NCBI GenBank assembly: GCA_035493955.1
Contig: DATJHI010000006.1
Span: 186,001 to 250,000 of the forward strand
Source of the DNA: NCED01 sp035493955
Lineage (GTDB): Bacteria; Pseudomonadota; Alphaproteobacteria; Caulobacterales; Caulobacteraceae
DNA: 64,000 nucleotides
Reading direction: 5' to 3'
The translations under genes and the position numbers were made by a program. The stretch's first letter is position 1. Each line of letters begins with the position of its first letter. This document shows positions 24,886-34,982 of the stretch, piece by piece. The notes under the pieces are model-generated. The model was not told where the DNA came from, did not search any database, and worked only from the letters and a program-made list of their open reading frames with translations.

Positions 24886-25773
24886 TCAAGTCACCCGGAT
24901 CACCGCGTCCATGTAGTTGTCGCCGCCCATGCCGGCGCGGCCGCCCTCGAAGATGCCGCGTTCGGCGATCCAGTCGCGGGACTGGCCGAAGGCCGCCTCG
25001 GTGTAGGGCTCGAACACGATCCGTTCCCCCGGCCCCCAGCGCCGGGTGTCCATCATCCCCTGGTACCGCTCCGGAAACTCGTTGCGGTAATAGTGGGTGT
25101 AGAGGTCGGGACGCAGGTCGATGTCGCCCTGGGCCCGCCTCAGGGCGCGGTAGAACCTGTTCAGGTCCTCCCCGGTCGGATTCCCGTTGACCATCGAGGC
25201 GATCATGAAGGTGGTGTCGATGATCTTCCGGAATCCCAGCTGCTCGGCCAGGTAATAGGGGCCGCTGAACAGGGCGCAGGCCTGGCTCTTGCCCTCGATC
25301 AGGTTGTCCAGCCGCTTGAACAGCATGCCCTCGGCGAAGGACAGGTTGATCTGGTCGGCCGGCAGATAGGCCTCCAGCGCCTGGACGGTGGAATAGTGGC
25401 TGCCCGACTGGAAGCCGACCGAGATCGGGACGCCGGCCAGGTCCTCCGGCCGCCTGACCGGCGAATCCGCCGGCACGAAGATGCCCGACGGCGCCACCGA
25501 ATAAAGGTCGGCCCACAGCTTGCCGTGGCCGTTGGCGGCGGCGACGTTGACCGTCCAGTGACAGGCGCAGTTGACGTCGGCGCTGCGGCCCTCCTCGTAG
25601 GTCTGGTAAGCGCCGGCGGTCTTGCCCCCGCGGTCGTGGACCTTGCCGTCGGAGGAGCGGACCTCCTCGTGGAACACATAGTCCAGGCCTTCGTCGGCGA
25701 AGTAGCCCTTCTCCTCGGCGACCCATTCCTGCAGGCGGAAATGGGGTTGGATCACAAACGGCTGGTTGCCCAT
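24886..25773 (-). CDS. Periplasmic-binding-protein-fold protein without signal peptide (NMT1/THI5-like)
   Basis: 295 residues with the type-2 binding-protein fold used by nitrate/sulfonate/thiamine-precursor receptors: LQEWVAEEKGYFADEGLDYVF, PVRRPEDLAGVPISVGFQSGSHY and a C-terminal IVFEPYTEAAFG. It begins directly with the fold, and an in-frame stop lies 13 codons upstream with no start codon between, so it has no export signal. No ABC permease or ATPase is nearby. It may be a cytoplasmic ligand-binding protein or an enzyme built on this fold (THI5 and some aromatic decarboxylases are examples). Divergent from a LysR regulator, its likely controller. Confidence 0.7.
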   Translation of the reverse strand: MGNQPFVIQPHFRLQEWVAEEKGYFADEGLDYVFHEEVRSSDGKVHDRGGKTAGAYQTYEEGRSADVNCACHWTVNVAAANGHGKLWADLYSVAPSGIFVPADSPVRRPEDLAGVPISVGFQSGSHYSTVQALEAYLPADQINLSFAEGMLFKRLDNLIEGKSQACALFSGPYYLAEQLGFRKIIDTTFMIASMVNGNPTGEDLNRFYRALRRAQGDIDLRPDLYTHYYRNEFPERYQGMMDTRRWGPGERIVFEPYTEAAFGQSRDWIAERGIFEGGRAGMGGDNYMDAVIRVT

Positions 25774-25879
25774 GGCGAATCTCCGGCGGCTAGGTCCCGG
25801 GGCGCGTTCAGCCCCCGGGTATGGAGACGGTATGGGCCGGCCCCACGGTCCCGCCCAGCCCCCTTAGGGCATAGCCAAA

Positions 25880-25894
25880 ATTCCAAAATGGAAT
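25880..25894. promoter_or_regulatory. Inverted repeat, candidate LysR binding site
   Basis: ATTCCAAAATGGAAT is a perfect 6-bp inverted repeat with a three-base centre and contains the LysR-type T-N11-A pattern. It sits 11 bases before the lysR-type start codon in the spacer it shares with the binding-protein-fold gene. Confidence 0.6.
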
Positions 25895-25905
25895 AATACG
25901 GGCAG

Positions 25906-26862
25906 ATGGCCAGGGACGATGTCGACCTTCGCGACCTGAAGATCCTGCGGCTTCTGCTGGAGGTGGGCAGCCTGACCCAGGCGGCCCAGATCCTCGGCCT
26001 GGGCCAGCCGGCGGTATCCAAGGCCCTGGCGCGCCTGCGCGGCCATTTCGCCGACCCGCTGCTGGTCCGCGTCGGGGGCGCGATGCGCCCGACGCCGAGG
26101 GCCGCGGCCCTGCTGGCGCCGCTGAACGCCCTGCTCCTCGCCTCCCAGAGCCTGGACACCGCGGGCGAGGCGTTCGATCCGGCCACGGCCAGGCGGGAGT
26201 TCACCCTGCTGCTGACCGAGGTGGGGGCCATCCAGTTCGCCCCGCCGCTGGTGGGCCGGTTGCAGGCGGCCGGACCCGGCCTGGCCTTGAGGGTGCTGGC
26301 CCTGGACACCCGGTCCTTCGCCGCCCGGCTGGAGGCGGGCGAGGCCGACCTGGCCATCGGAGCCTTCCCGGAGGCCTCCGCTTCCTTGCGCCGCCAGCAC
26401 CTGTACGACGACGGCTACCTGGGCGTCGCGCGCCGGAGCCACCCGCGCCTGGCCACCCTGGCGCAGCTTCCGACCTTCCTCGACGCGGCCCACGCCGCCG
26501 TCGCCGCCTCGGGCGCCGGCCACGCCCCGCACGGAGCCCTGGAACGGACCCTGGCCGCCGCCCTTCCTCCAGGGCGCGCCCGCCTGCGCGTCCCGAGCTT
26601 CCTGGCCGCCGCCTTCTCCGCCAGTCGCACCGACATGGTCGCCACCCTGCCGGCCCGTCTTGCCGAGGTCCTGGCCGAGGACCTCGGCCTCGCCACCTTT
26701 CCTCCGCCCCTGACCCTAAAGCCGATCCGCGTCGACCAGCTCTGGCACGAGCGCGCCCAGCACGATCAGGGGCACCGGTGGTTGCGCGGGGTGGTTAGGG
26801 GGCTGTTCGGGAGAGAGACGAAGCGCTCCCTCAGCGCGGCGGAGTCGCCAGCCACCAGGTGA
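25906..26862 (+). CDS. LysR family transcriptional regulator
   Basis: 318 residues. The N-terminal winged helix reads DLKILRLLLEVGSLTQAAQILGLGQPAVSKALARLRGHFADPLLVR, a canonical LysR domain. The effector domain spans about 90-300. The next gene on the other side of a 132-base spacer is the leaderless binding-protein-fold gene, the usual LysR target position. The inducer is unknown. Its 3' end overlaps a small convergent gene by 32 bases. Confidence 0.9.
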   Translation: MARDDVDLRDLKILRLLLEVGSLTQAAQILGLGQPAVSKALARLRGHFADPLLVRVGGAMRPTPRAAALLAPLNALLLASQSLDTAGEAFDPATARREFTLLLTEVGAIQFAPPLVGRLQAAGPGLALRVLALDTRSFAARLEAGEADLAIGAFPEASASLRRQHLYDDGYLGVARRSHPRLATLAQLPTFLDAAHAAVAASGAGHAPHGALERTLAAALPPGRARLRVPSFLAAAFSASRTDMVATLPARLAEVLAEDLGLATFPPPLTLKPIRVDQLWHERAQHDQGHRWLRGVVRGLFGRETKRSLSAAESPATR

Positions 26863-27037
26863 TGTAGGCATGGGTCTTCATCACGATCGGCGCGGGACCG
26901 GAAAAATAGAATTCGCTGCCGCCCAGCTTCTTCTGCTCGCGCCAGCGCAGGTCCCCGGTGTCGCCGGTGGCCAGGACATGGCGGAGCCTGGCCCGCCTGG
27001 TCTTGGGGACGAAAGAGACCGCGGTGATCTCGGACAT
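26831..27037 (-). CDS. Small 68-residue protein, unknown function
   Basis: From the ATG at 27037 the product is about 68 residues: SEITAVSFVPKTRRARLRHVLATGDTGDLRWREQKKL, then GSEFYFSGPAPIVMKTHAYITWWLATPP. Basic, soluble, no signal or membrane span. The overlap of its tail with the end of the LysR gene in the opposite direction lowers confidence. No known domain. Confidence 0.5.
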   Translation of the reverse strand: MSEITAVSFVPKTRRARLRHVLATGDTGDLRWREQKKLGGSEFYFSGPAPIVMKTHAYITWWLATPPR

Positions 27038-27122
27038 GGCCTGCCTCCGACTTGCCCCCAAGCTTTGCCGCGATTCCAACCCCAGCCGAAGCGGCGCGCT
27101 GTCGCAGACCGGCGCGCCAGCC

Positions 27123-27536
27123 TCAGCCCTCGGCCATCCTCAGGATCGTCTTCCATTCGGCGTCGGCGACCGGCGAGACAGACAATCGTCCCTGTCTCAG
27201 CATGGCCATGCCGGCGAGGGCCGGCTCGGCTTTCATCTGCGCCAAGGCCACGGGGCGTTTCAGCGGCCGGACCGGGGCCAGCTCGACGGCGACGAAGCGG
27301 CCGGCCGGGTCGCTGGGATCGGGAAAGGCGGTGCGCACGACCTTGGCCACGCCGACCACCGCCAGGCCTTCCTGAGAGTGGTAGAACAGCACCTCGTCGC
27401 CTTCGCGCATCGCCTTCAGGTGCAGGGCGGCGGCGTTGTTGCGCACCCCGTCCCAGACCGTGCGGCCGTCCCGCTCGAGGTCGGCGTAGGCATAGGTGTT
27501 CGGCTCCGACTTCACGAGCCAATGGGATGCGGTCAT
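27123..27536 (-). CDS. EVE domain protein
   Basis: 137 residues, a complete EVE (PUA-like) domain: HWLVKSEPNTYAYADLERDGRTVWDGVRNNAAALHLKAM, then GDEVLFYHSQEG and VVGVAKVV, the strand pattern and aromatic cage of the family. EVE proteins read modified bases in DNA or RNA, and stand-alone bacterial versions resemble human THYN1. No restriction or modification gene is adjacent, so a housekeeping nucleic-acid role is more likely than defence. It sits between a small gene and a GST gene on the same strand. Confidence 0.88.
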   Translation of the reverse strand: MTASHWLVKSEPNTYAYADLERDGRTVWDGVRNNAAALHLKAMREGDEVLFYHSQEGLAVVGVAKVVRTAFPDPSDPAGRFVAVELAPVRPLKRPVALAQMKAEPALAGMAMLRQGRLSVSPVADAEWKTILRMAEG

Positions 27537-27604
27537 GGTCCCTGCCCTTTTCGCCTGTCGCCGCCTTCTACCTCAGGCGCGGACGGGCGTCCCCCCGTGT
27601 CCAC

Positions 27605-28240
27605 TCAGGCGGCGTCGCGGAAATCGCCCATCTGGGCCTCGAGCGCCCGCCGGAAGGCCGGCCGCGCGGTGCAGCGCTCGACGTAGGCGACCAGACGGGG
27701 GTCGGCGACCAGCTCGGGCAGGATGCGCAGCACCGCCGTCATCATCAGGTCGCCGGCGGTGAAGCGCTCGCCGTCGAGATAGGGCTTGTCGCCGAGGGCC
27801 TTGGCGAGGGCGTCCAGGCGCCGAACGGCGAAATCGCGGGCGCCCTGCCGGCGCAGCTTGGCCCACTCCTGGTCGGCGTAGAACAAGTCGATCAGCGCCA
27901 GGTTCATGATGTGCGGCTCGATGGAGTTGAGCGCCGCGATCACCCATTGGGTGGCGCGAGCCCGCGCGCCCGGATCCTTGGGCAGCAGGGTTTCGCTGCG
28001 CTCGCCGATGTACAGGACGATCGCGCCGCTCTCGAACAGCACCTGGCCGTCCTCTTCGAAGATCGGCACCTGGCCGAACGGCTGGAGGGCCCGGTACTCG
28101 GGCTTGTCCTGGTCGCCCTGTTCCAGCAGGCGGGTCCGGTACGGCAGGCCGGCTTCCTCCAGCGCCCAGCGCACCCGAAGGTCGCGCACCTGGCCCTGAG
28201 CGAACGGCGGAACCCAGCGGAAGGCGGAAATGGTGATCAT
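27605..28240 (-). CDS. Glutathione S-transferase family protein
   Basis: 211 residues from the ATG at 28240. N-terminal thioredoxin fold with RDLRVRWALEEAGLPYRTRLL, FGQVPIFEEDGQVLFESGAIVLYI (including the glutathione-contact E-S), and a helical C-terminal domain with YLDGERFTAGDLMMTAVLRIL. It is the third GST gene in ten kilobases. Substrate unknown. 167 bases of apparently non-coding sequence separate it from the FAD monooxygenase gene upstream. Confidence 0.88.
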   Translation of the reverse strand: MITISAFRWVPPFAQGQVRDLRVRWALEEAGLPYRTRLLEQGDQDKPEYRALQPFGQVPIFEEDGQVLFESGAIVLYIGERSETLLPKDPGARARATQWVIAALNSIEPHIMNLALIDLFYADQEWAKLRRQGARDFAVRRLDALAKALGDKPYLDGERFTAGDLMMTAVLRILPELVADPRLVAYVERCTARPAFRRALEAQMGDFRDAA

Positions 28241-28407
28241 GGGAAGGCTCCTTGGCGATGGCGTCGAAGACCTGGTCCCCGAGCGGCTCGGCGGAATAGG
28301 CCTCGCTCTAGGACGAACCAGGGCGCCGCGAACCGACAAGGGGAAGAAAGAAAACGAAACGGCGAGGCCGTGGACAAGCCCTGACGCGACCTCAGCCGGT
28401 GGGCGCC

Positions 28408-29934
28408 TCAGTCCGTCAGTTTCAGTCCATGGTCGGCGAAATACTGGTCGAGAACGCCCGAAGACGCGGCGTCGGCGGCGAGCGCCACATAGGTGTCGGG
28501 CCTGAGGAGATAGAGTCCGTCCCGCGCCAACCCGGCGGCCCCGTGCTCCGGGCCCCAGCCGAAGACGTGCAAGGGAAGGCCCCGGCCTTCGCACCAGGCC
28601 GTGAGTTCCGCCCCGGCCTGGCCATAGACATGCGCCTGCCAGGTCATGGCCGAAAGGGAGTCGAAATTGTCCTCGTCCCCCGCCCGCACCCAGGGAAGCC
28701 GGTCGCCGCCGTGCACCTTGCCGGCCGCGCCCCGGCTGAGCGGACCGTTCCGATAGTTGAGCGTGATCTGGGCCACGGTCCGGAACAGGAACTCCCGGAC
28801 GCCCTCGATGGCGACGACCCTCGGCAGCACCACCGGGGCGATGCGTGTGCGAACCAGGTCGGCGAGCGGCCCGTCGGCGCTGACGAAGCTGAAGGCGCGG
28901 TCGGTGGTCGCCACCAGGCGCCGGGCGAAGCCGATGCGTTCGACCTCATAGCTGTCCAGCAGGCTGTCCGGGGCGCGGCCGCCGCGCACCGCCGCCAGCT
29001 TCCAGGCGAGGTTGATGGCGTCGCCGATGCCGGTGTTCATGCCCTGGCCGCCGGCCGGACTGTGGATGTGGGCGGCGTCGCCGAGCAGGAAGGCCCGGCC
29101 CTTGCGGAAGTGATCCGTCACCCGGTGGTGCACGTGATAGGTCGAGAACCAATTGACCTTTTGCACCTCGAGCTTGAGGTGGTTGATCGCGCGATCGCTG
29201 ATGTCCTCGAATTTGAGCTGATCCCCACGGTCGGCCCGGTCGTCCCGAACGGTCCCGATCAGGCGGGCCCGTCCCTCCCCCGCCAAGGGGAACACGGCCA
29301 GGAAGTCGGCCTCGTCCAGGTCCACGTGAAGCTCGCCGTCGACCGCCGGCCCGGCCGCTTCGACGTCGGCGACATAGAAAAGCTGTCGATAGGTTCCGCC
29401 TGGAAAGCCCGCGCCGATGGTCTCGCGGACGAGCGAGCGGGCGCCGTCGCAGCCGGCGATGTAGTCGGCCTCGCATTCGACGTCCCCGCCGTCCGGCCCG
29501 CGCAGCCGCGCCACGACCCGATCGCCCGTATCGGCGAAGCCGGCGAGTTCGGTCCGGCGTTCGACCGCGACGCCGAAATCCTCCAGCCTCTCGATCAACA
29601 GCCGCTCATGCTCGTCCTGAGGGTAGATGTGGAGGAAGGAATAGGGAGTCAGGTCGGCCCCGACGGTTTCGAACGGCAGGCGCGCCTGGTGCTCGCCGCG
29701 AACCCACAGATTGACGCCCGGAACCTTGTGACCTCGCGCCAGCACGGCGTCGGTGAGGTCGAGCTGACGGTAGAGTTCGAGCGTCCGGGCCTGGACGGCC
29801 AAGGCCCGCGAGGTCGTGCCCGGCCCGGCCGTCTTGTCGACGATGCGCACCTTCACGCCAAGCTTGGCGAGCCAGAGCGCCAGGACCAGACCCGTGGGAC
29901 CGGCCCCGACGATCAGCACCTCGGTTCGCGTCAT
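28408..29934 (-). CDS. FAD-dependent monooxygenase (aromatic hydroxylase type)
   Basis: 508 residues of the class A flavoprotein hydroxylase family: VLIVGAGPTGLVLALWLAKLG at the N-terminus (dinucleotide-binding), CDGARSLVRETIG in the DG motif, and GDAAHIHSPAGGQGMNTGIGDAINLAWKL (FAD ribityl contact). It is closest in style to MhpA, PheA or TfdB-like phenol hydroxylases with a thioredoxin-like C-terminal extension. Substrate unknown. It is divergent from an ArsR/SRPBCC pair across about 230 bases. Confidence 0.88.
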   Translation of the reverse strand: MTRTEVLIVGAGPTGLVLALWLAKLGVKVRIVDKTAGPGTTSRALAVQARTLELYRQLDLTDAVLARGHKVPGVNLWVRGEHQARLPFETVGADLTPYSFLHIYPQDEHERLLIERLEDFGVAVERRTELAGFADTGDRVVARLRGPDGGDVECEADYIAGCDGARSLVRETIGAGFPGGTYRQLFYVADVEAAGPAVDGELHVDLDEADFLAVFPLAGEGRARLIGTVRDDRADRGDQLKFEDISDRAINHLKLEVQKVNWFSTYHVHHRVTDHFRKGRAFLLGDAAHIHSPAGGQGMNTGIGDAINLAWKLAAVRGGRAPDSLLDSYEVERIGFARRLVATTDRAFSFVSADGPLADLVRTRIAPVVLPRVVAIEGVREFLFRTVAQITLNYRNGPLSRGAAGKVHGGDRLPWVRAGDEDNFDSLSAMTWQAHVYGQAGAELTAWCEGRGLPLHVFGWGPEHGAAGLARDGLYLLRPDTYVALAADAASSGVLDQYFADHGLKLTD

Positions 29935-30166
29935 GTCATCCTCCGGTCGTTCGGCCGGCGGGCCGACCTTTCGAGGGTCGCCTAAGGATCGGCGGGCGTC
30001 GACCTCCGTCTTTCACCTGGGAAACGCGCATCGCCCTCGATCGAGCCGAGGGCTGCTTCTGCGTACCGGCAAGGAACGTTGCAGGGCGCCGCTCACCTTC
30101 CGGCTTGCCTGATGCATATCTCGGGAGTTATACGTCAATCCATAGCCAATGAGTTATAGATTTCGG

Positions 30167-30490
30167 ATGCCGAACGCTCACGATGCGATCTTCAAAACCC
30201 TCGCCGATCCGACCCGGCGGGCGATCTTCGAGCGCCTGTGCCGTGAAGGAGAACAGACGGTCGGGGCCCTGACGGCCCAATCGGGGGTCTCGCAGCCGGC
30301 GGTGTCGAAGCATCTCGGCCTTCTGAAACAGGCCGGACTGGTGCGCGACCGCCATGAAGGTCGCCAGACCCACTATAGCGCCCAGCTCGACGCCCTGGCC
30401 CCCCTGACGGACTGGACAAGCCAGATGGCCGGGTTCTGGCGGAGCCGGTTCGACCATCTCGAAGACCTGCTGAAAAGGATGGACCAATGA
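30167..30490 (+). CDS. ArsR family (HTH_20) transcriptional regulator
   Basis: 107 residues from the ATG at 30167 (an ATG at 30149 adds six unusual residues over the AT-rich promoter region). Winged helix HDAIFKTLADPTRRAIFERLC, then TAQSGVSQPAVSKHLGLLKQAGLVRDRHEGRQTHY. There is no cysteine metal site, so this is the autorepressor-like subgroup typically paired with an SRPBCC protein. Its stop overlaps the start of that gene as ATGA (30487-30490). Confidence 0.88.
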   Translation: MPNAHDAIFKTLADPTRRAIFERLCREGEQTVGALTAQSGVSQPAVSKHLGLLKQAGLVRDRHEGRQTHYSAQLDALAPLTDWTSQMAGFWRSRFDHLEDLLKRMDQ

Positions 30491-30897
30491 CCGAAACCTC
30501 GACCGAAACCCTCAGCGTCGTCATCGAACGCGAGGTCGCCTTTCCGCCGGAGAAGATCTGGCGCGCGCTCACCCAACCACACCTGATCGAGGAGTGGCTG
30601 ATGAAGAACGACTTCAAGCCTGTCGTGGACCACCGTTTCAATTTTCGCGGCGACTGGGGCGCCGTCGACTGTCGGGTCGTGACGGTCGAGCCGAACAGAA
30701 CCCTGGCCTACACGTGGGACGCCATGGGTCTCAAGAGTGTCGTCACCTGGACCCTCACCCCGACCAGCGCGGGGACCCATCTGCGCATGGAGCAGGCCGG
30801 CTTCCGACCGGACCAGCAGCAGGCCTACCAGGGCGCCCAGTACGGGTGGCAGAAGTTCCTCGCCGCCCTGGAGCAGGTGGTGACGCGGACGGAGTGA
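30487..30897 (+). CDS. SRPBCC domain protein (AHSA1/Aha1-like)
   Basis: 136 residues. The START/Bet v1-like fold is clear from VVIEREVAFPPEKIWRALTQPHLIEEWL near the start, the central TVEPNRTLAYTWD, and the closing helix YQGAQYGWQKFLAALEQVV. Members bind hydrophobic ligands or act with Hsp90 homologues; ligand unknown. Translationally coupled to the ArsR gene, a widespread pair probably regulated by the bound ligand. Confidence 0.88.
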   Translation: MTETSTETLSVVIEREVAFPPEKIWRALTQPHLIEEWLMKNDFKPVVDHRFNFRGDWGAVDCRVVTVEPNRTLAYTWDAMGLKSVVTWTLTPTSAGTHLRMEQAGFRPDQQQAYQGAQYGWQKFLAALEQVVTRTE

Positions 30898-30969
30898 AGT
30901 CCGCTGACGCAAACCGAAATCGTTCCTGCCGGAGCGTCGCGAGGCTGGCGCTCCGGCGCAGCCCGCGAC

Positions 30970-31971
30970 TTAGAGCGGACGGCTCGCAGTCGGGCTCACC
31001 GACAGGAAGTGGACGCTGAACAGGCGTTCGGGGTCGGTCCAGGCAGCCTGCCACTCGAAGCCAGAGCCGCGGGCGAGGGCCGCGAACTCCTCGACGTCGT
31101 ATTTGTGGGAGTTCTCCACGTGGAGGCGCTCGTCGGGCGAGAACCGGAACTGGCGTCCGGCGACGGTGACCACCTGGGACCGGCGGCTGACCAGGTGGAT
31201 TTCCACGCGCCCAGGGTCCGGAACCCAGCGCGCATGGTGGCGAAATCCTTCCAGATCGAAGTCGGCGCCGAGTTCGCGGTTCGCCCGGGCCAGGATGTTC
31301 AGGCTGAACGCGGCGGTCACGCCCGCGGCGTCGTCATAGGCGCGCTCCAGCACCTCTTCAGGCTTCCTCAGATCGACGCCGACGATCAGTCCGCCCCCGG
31401 GTCCCAGCCGCTGAGCCCAGACGGCAAGGAAATCGCGCGCTTCCTCGCGTTCGAAGTTGCCGATGGTGGAGCCAGGAAAGAAGCCGACCCTGCGGCCGCC
31501 GGGCGCCGAGGGTAGGACGAAGGCGGTGGTGTAGTCCGCCCAGACCGCGTGGACGGTCAGGTTCGGCCACTCGGCGGCGACGCTCCGGGCCGCCAGGTCC
31601 AGCGGTTCGCGAGAGATATCCACGGGAATATAGGCTGCCGGGCGGTCCATCACGGCGAGCAGCAGACGCACCTTGTGCCCGGAACCGGATCCCAGCTCGA
31701 CGAGCCGCGCGTCCGGTCCGATCAGGCCGGCGATCTCCTCGGCGTGCCGCTCCAATATCCGCAGCTCCGTGCGGGTCGGATAGTATTCCGGCTGTTCACA
31801 GATCAGATCGAACAGTCGGGACCCGCGGGCGTCGTACAGAAAGCGGCACGGCAAGGCCTTCTCGGGTCGCGACAATCCGGCGAGGGTGGCGGCGAGGAAG
31901 CTGTCGCTGCCCCCGGCGTCGCCATGGAGCACCGGTCCAGGGGGCTCGGAGGGGACAAAGCGCTCAAACAT
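30970..31971 (-). CDS. egtD: Ergothioneine biosynthesis L-histidine N-alpha-methyltransferase
   Basis: 333 residues from the ATG at 31971. It trimethylates histidine to hercynine with three S-adenosylmethionine. The family start (FLYDARGSRLFDLICEQPEYYPTRTE), the SAM motif LVELGSGSGHKVRLLL and PGSTIGNFEREEA are all present. The gene overlaps the end of egtB by 8 bases, so both proteins come from one transcript, with egtB first. Confidence 0.95.
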   Translation of the reverse strand: MFERFVPSEPPGPVLHGDAGGSDSFLAATLAGLSRPEKALPCRFLYDARGSRLFDLICEQPEYYPTRTELRILERHAEEIAGLIGPDARLVELGSGSGHKVRLLLAVMDRPAAYIPVDISREPLDLAARSVAAEWPNLTVHAVWADYTTAFVLPSAPGGRRVGFFPGSTIGNFEREEARDFLAVWAQRLGPGGGLIVGVDLRKPEEVLERAYDDAAGVTAAFSLNILARANRELGADFDLEGFRHHARWVPDPGRVEIHLVSRRSQVVTVAGRQFRFSPDERLHVENSHKYDVEEFAALARGSGFEWQAAWTDPERLFSVHFLSVSPTASRPL

Positions 31972-33253
31972 CGTCTGCAAGGCGCACTCCCGAGAATGGC
32001 CAGCGCGCCGCCGGCGGGAAAAAATTGCGGTAGCTGGGCCGGGAATGGTCCGGCGGGGTGACGCAGGCGCTGCCCCGCAACACCATCTGGCCCGACATGA
32101 ACTTGCCGTTGTACTCGCCGAGAGCGCCGGATTCTGGGCGAAACCGAGGATAGGGCACGTAGGGGCTCGAGCTCCACTGCCAGGTCTCGCCGAACATCTG
32201 CCGAAGGCGAGGCTCGCGGCCGGGGGAGCTCGGATGCAACCCGTCCGAGAAGCCCACGGCGCAGCCGGCGGCGGCGACCTCCCATTCCGCCTCCGTCGGC
32301 AGGCGCGCGCCGCGCCAGCGGGCAAAGGCGTCCGCCTCATAGTAGCTGATGTGGCAGACCGGCTCGTTCGCCTCGAGGGGACGCCAGCCGTACAGGGTGA
32401 AGACCGACCAGCGCCTTCCCTCCTCCTCCGCCCAATAGAGCGGCGCGCGCCAGCCCTCGCGCTGCACGGCGGCCCAACCGTCGGACAGCCAGAGTTCCGG
32501 CCGGGAATATCCGTCGTCCGCCATGAACTCGAGCCACTCGCCGCACGTGGCGAGCCGGTCCATGAGGCGGAACGGCTCGAGCCAGACCTTGTGCCGGGGG
32601 GTCTCGTTGTCGAACGCGAACGCCTCGCCGTCCGCGCCGATCTCGACCAGCCCGCCGGCGAAGGCGACCCACTCGGGTCCGCGGGCGGTTTCGGCCGGCC
32701 GGGGGGGAGCGGGGGCATAGGCGGGCCCCAGGGGGTTGGAGAAGAAGACGTGCTTGATGTCCATGAGGATCAGCTCCTGATGCTGCTCCTCGTGATTGAG
32801 GCCGATGGTGATCAGCCTCGCGATGCGCGGCCAGGCGTCCTCGTCCGCGGTGGAGATAAGGCGGCGCATCCCGGCGTCGACATGGGCGCGGTAGGCGTAG
32901 ACCTCTTCGGAGGATGGGCGGGACAGGAGACCGCGCTGGGCGCGCGGATGCTGGGCGCCGACGGTGTCGTAGTAGGAGTTGTACAGGTAGCCGAACCGCT
33001 CATCGAACGGCGCGCATCCGGCCGGGACCAGCAGGAAGGTCTCGAAGAACCAGGTGGTGTGCGCCAGATGCCATTTCGTCGGGCTGGCGTCGGGCATCGA
33101 CTGGATCTGCCGGTCCTCAACGGTAAGAGGACCCGCAAGCTCCAGGGTGCGGGTGCGGACGGCCTGGTAGCGCACGATGCAGGCTTCGCGCATGTCCAAT
33201 CCGGCGTCTTGCATGCCGGAGTCGGCTGCGGACACGCTTATACCCATGGCCAA
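31964..33253 (-). CDS. egtB: Ergothioneine biosynthesis sulfoxide synthase
   Basis: 429 residues. Non-haem iron enzyme joining a thiol to hercynine with O2. The N-terminal DinB-like domain carries iron ligands in HLAHTTWFFE (H62, H65 region) and HEEQHQEL (H154, H158). The C-terminal half is a formylglycine-generating-enzyme (sulfatase-modifying) fold with WEVAAAGCAVGFSDG and RGSACVTPPDHSRPSYRNFFPP. No egtA, egtC or egtE is present, so the sulfur donor (gamma-glutamylcysteine or cysteine) and the final lyase are not resolved here. About 154 bases separate it from guaA upstream. Confidence 0.94.
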   Translation of the reverse strand: MAMGISVSAADSGMQDAGLDMREACIVRYQAVRTRTLELAGPLTVEDRQIQSMPDASPTKWHLAHTTWFFETFLLVPAGCAPFDERFGYLYNSYYDTVGAQHPRAQRGLLSRPSSEEVYAYRAHVDAGMRRLISTADEDAWPRIARLITIGLNHEEQHQELILMDIKHVFFSNPLGPAYAPAPPRPAETARGPEWVAFAGGLVEIGADGEAFAFDNETPRHKVWLEPFRLMDRLATCGEWLEFMADDGYSRPELWLSDGWAAVQREGWRAPLYWAEEEGRRWSVFTLYGWRPLEANEPVCHISYYEADAFARWRGARLPTEAEWEVAAAGCAVGFSDGLHPSSPGREPRLRQMFGETWQWSSSPYVPYPRFRPESGALGEYNGKFMSGQMVLRGSACVTPPDHSRPSYRNFFPPAARWPFSGVRLADDV

Positions 33254-33407
33254 GCCCCCATACGCGAGCCTTAAAACGGAGTGTCGTGGTTTTTGTTTCC
33301 GCGGGGCGGCCGCCCCCTCACGATCCCCTCGGCGGCGCTCTGTCTACGCTCCCGTCCACATCGTCAAAAACCCCCGCAACCCACTATTTTTCCTATCGGT
33401 TTTACCT

Positions 33408-34976
<1,569 letters not shown>

Positions 34977-34982
34977 GCGCTC

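Noticed and set aside
26870..28384. Plus-strand frame of about 504 residues opposite the EVE and GST genes
   Set aside because: No start signal or motif; the opposite strand has the recognisable EVE and GST domains.
33303..33316. GGGGCGGCCGCCCC palindrome between egtB and guaA
   Set aside because: A 14-bp G/C palindrome is expected by chance in this composition and no T-run or conserved partner is present.
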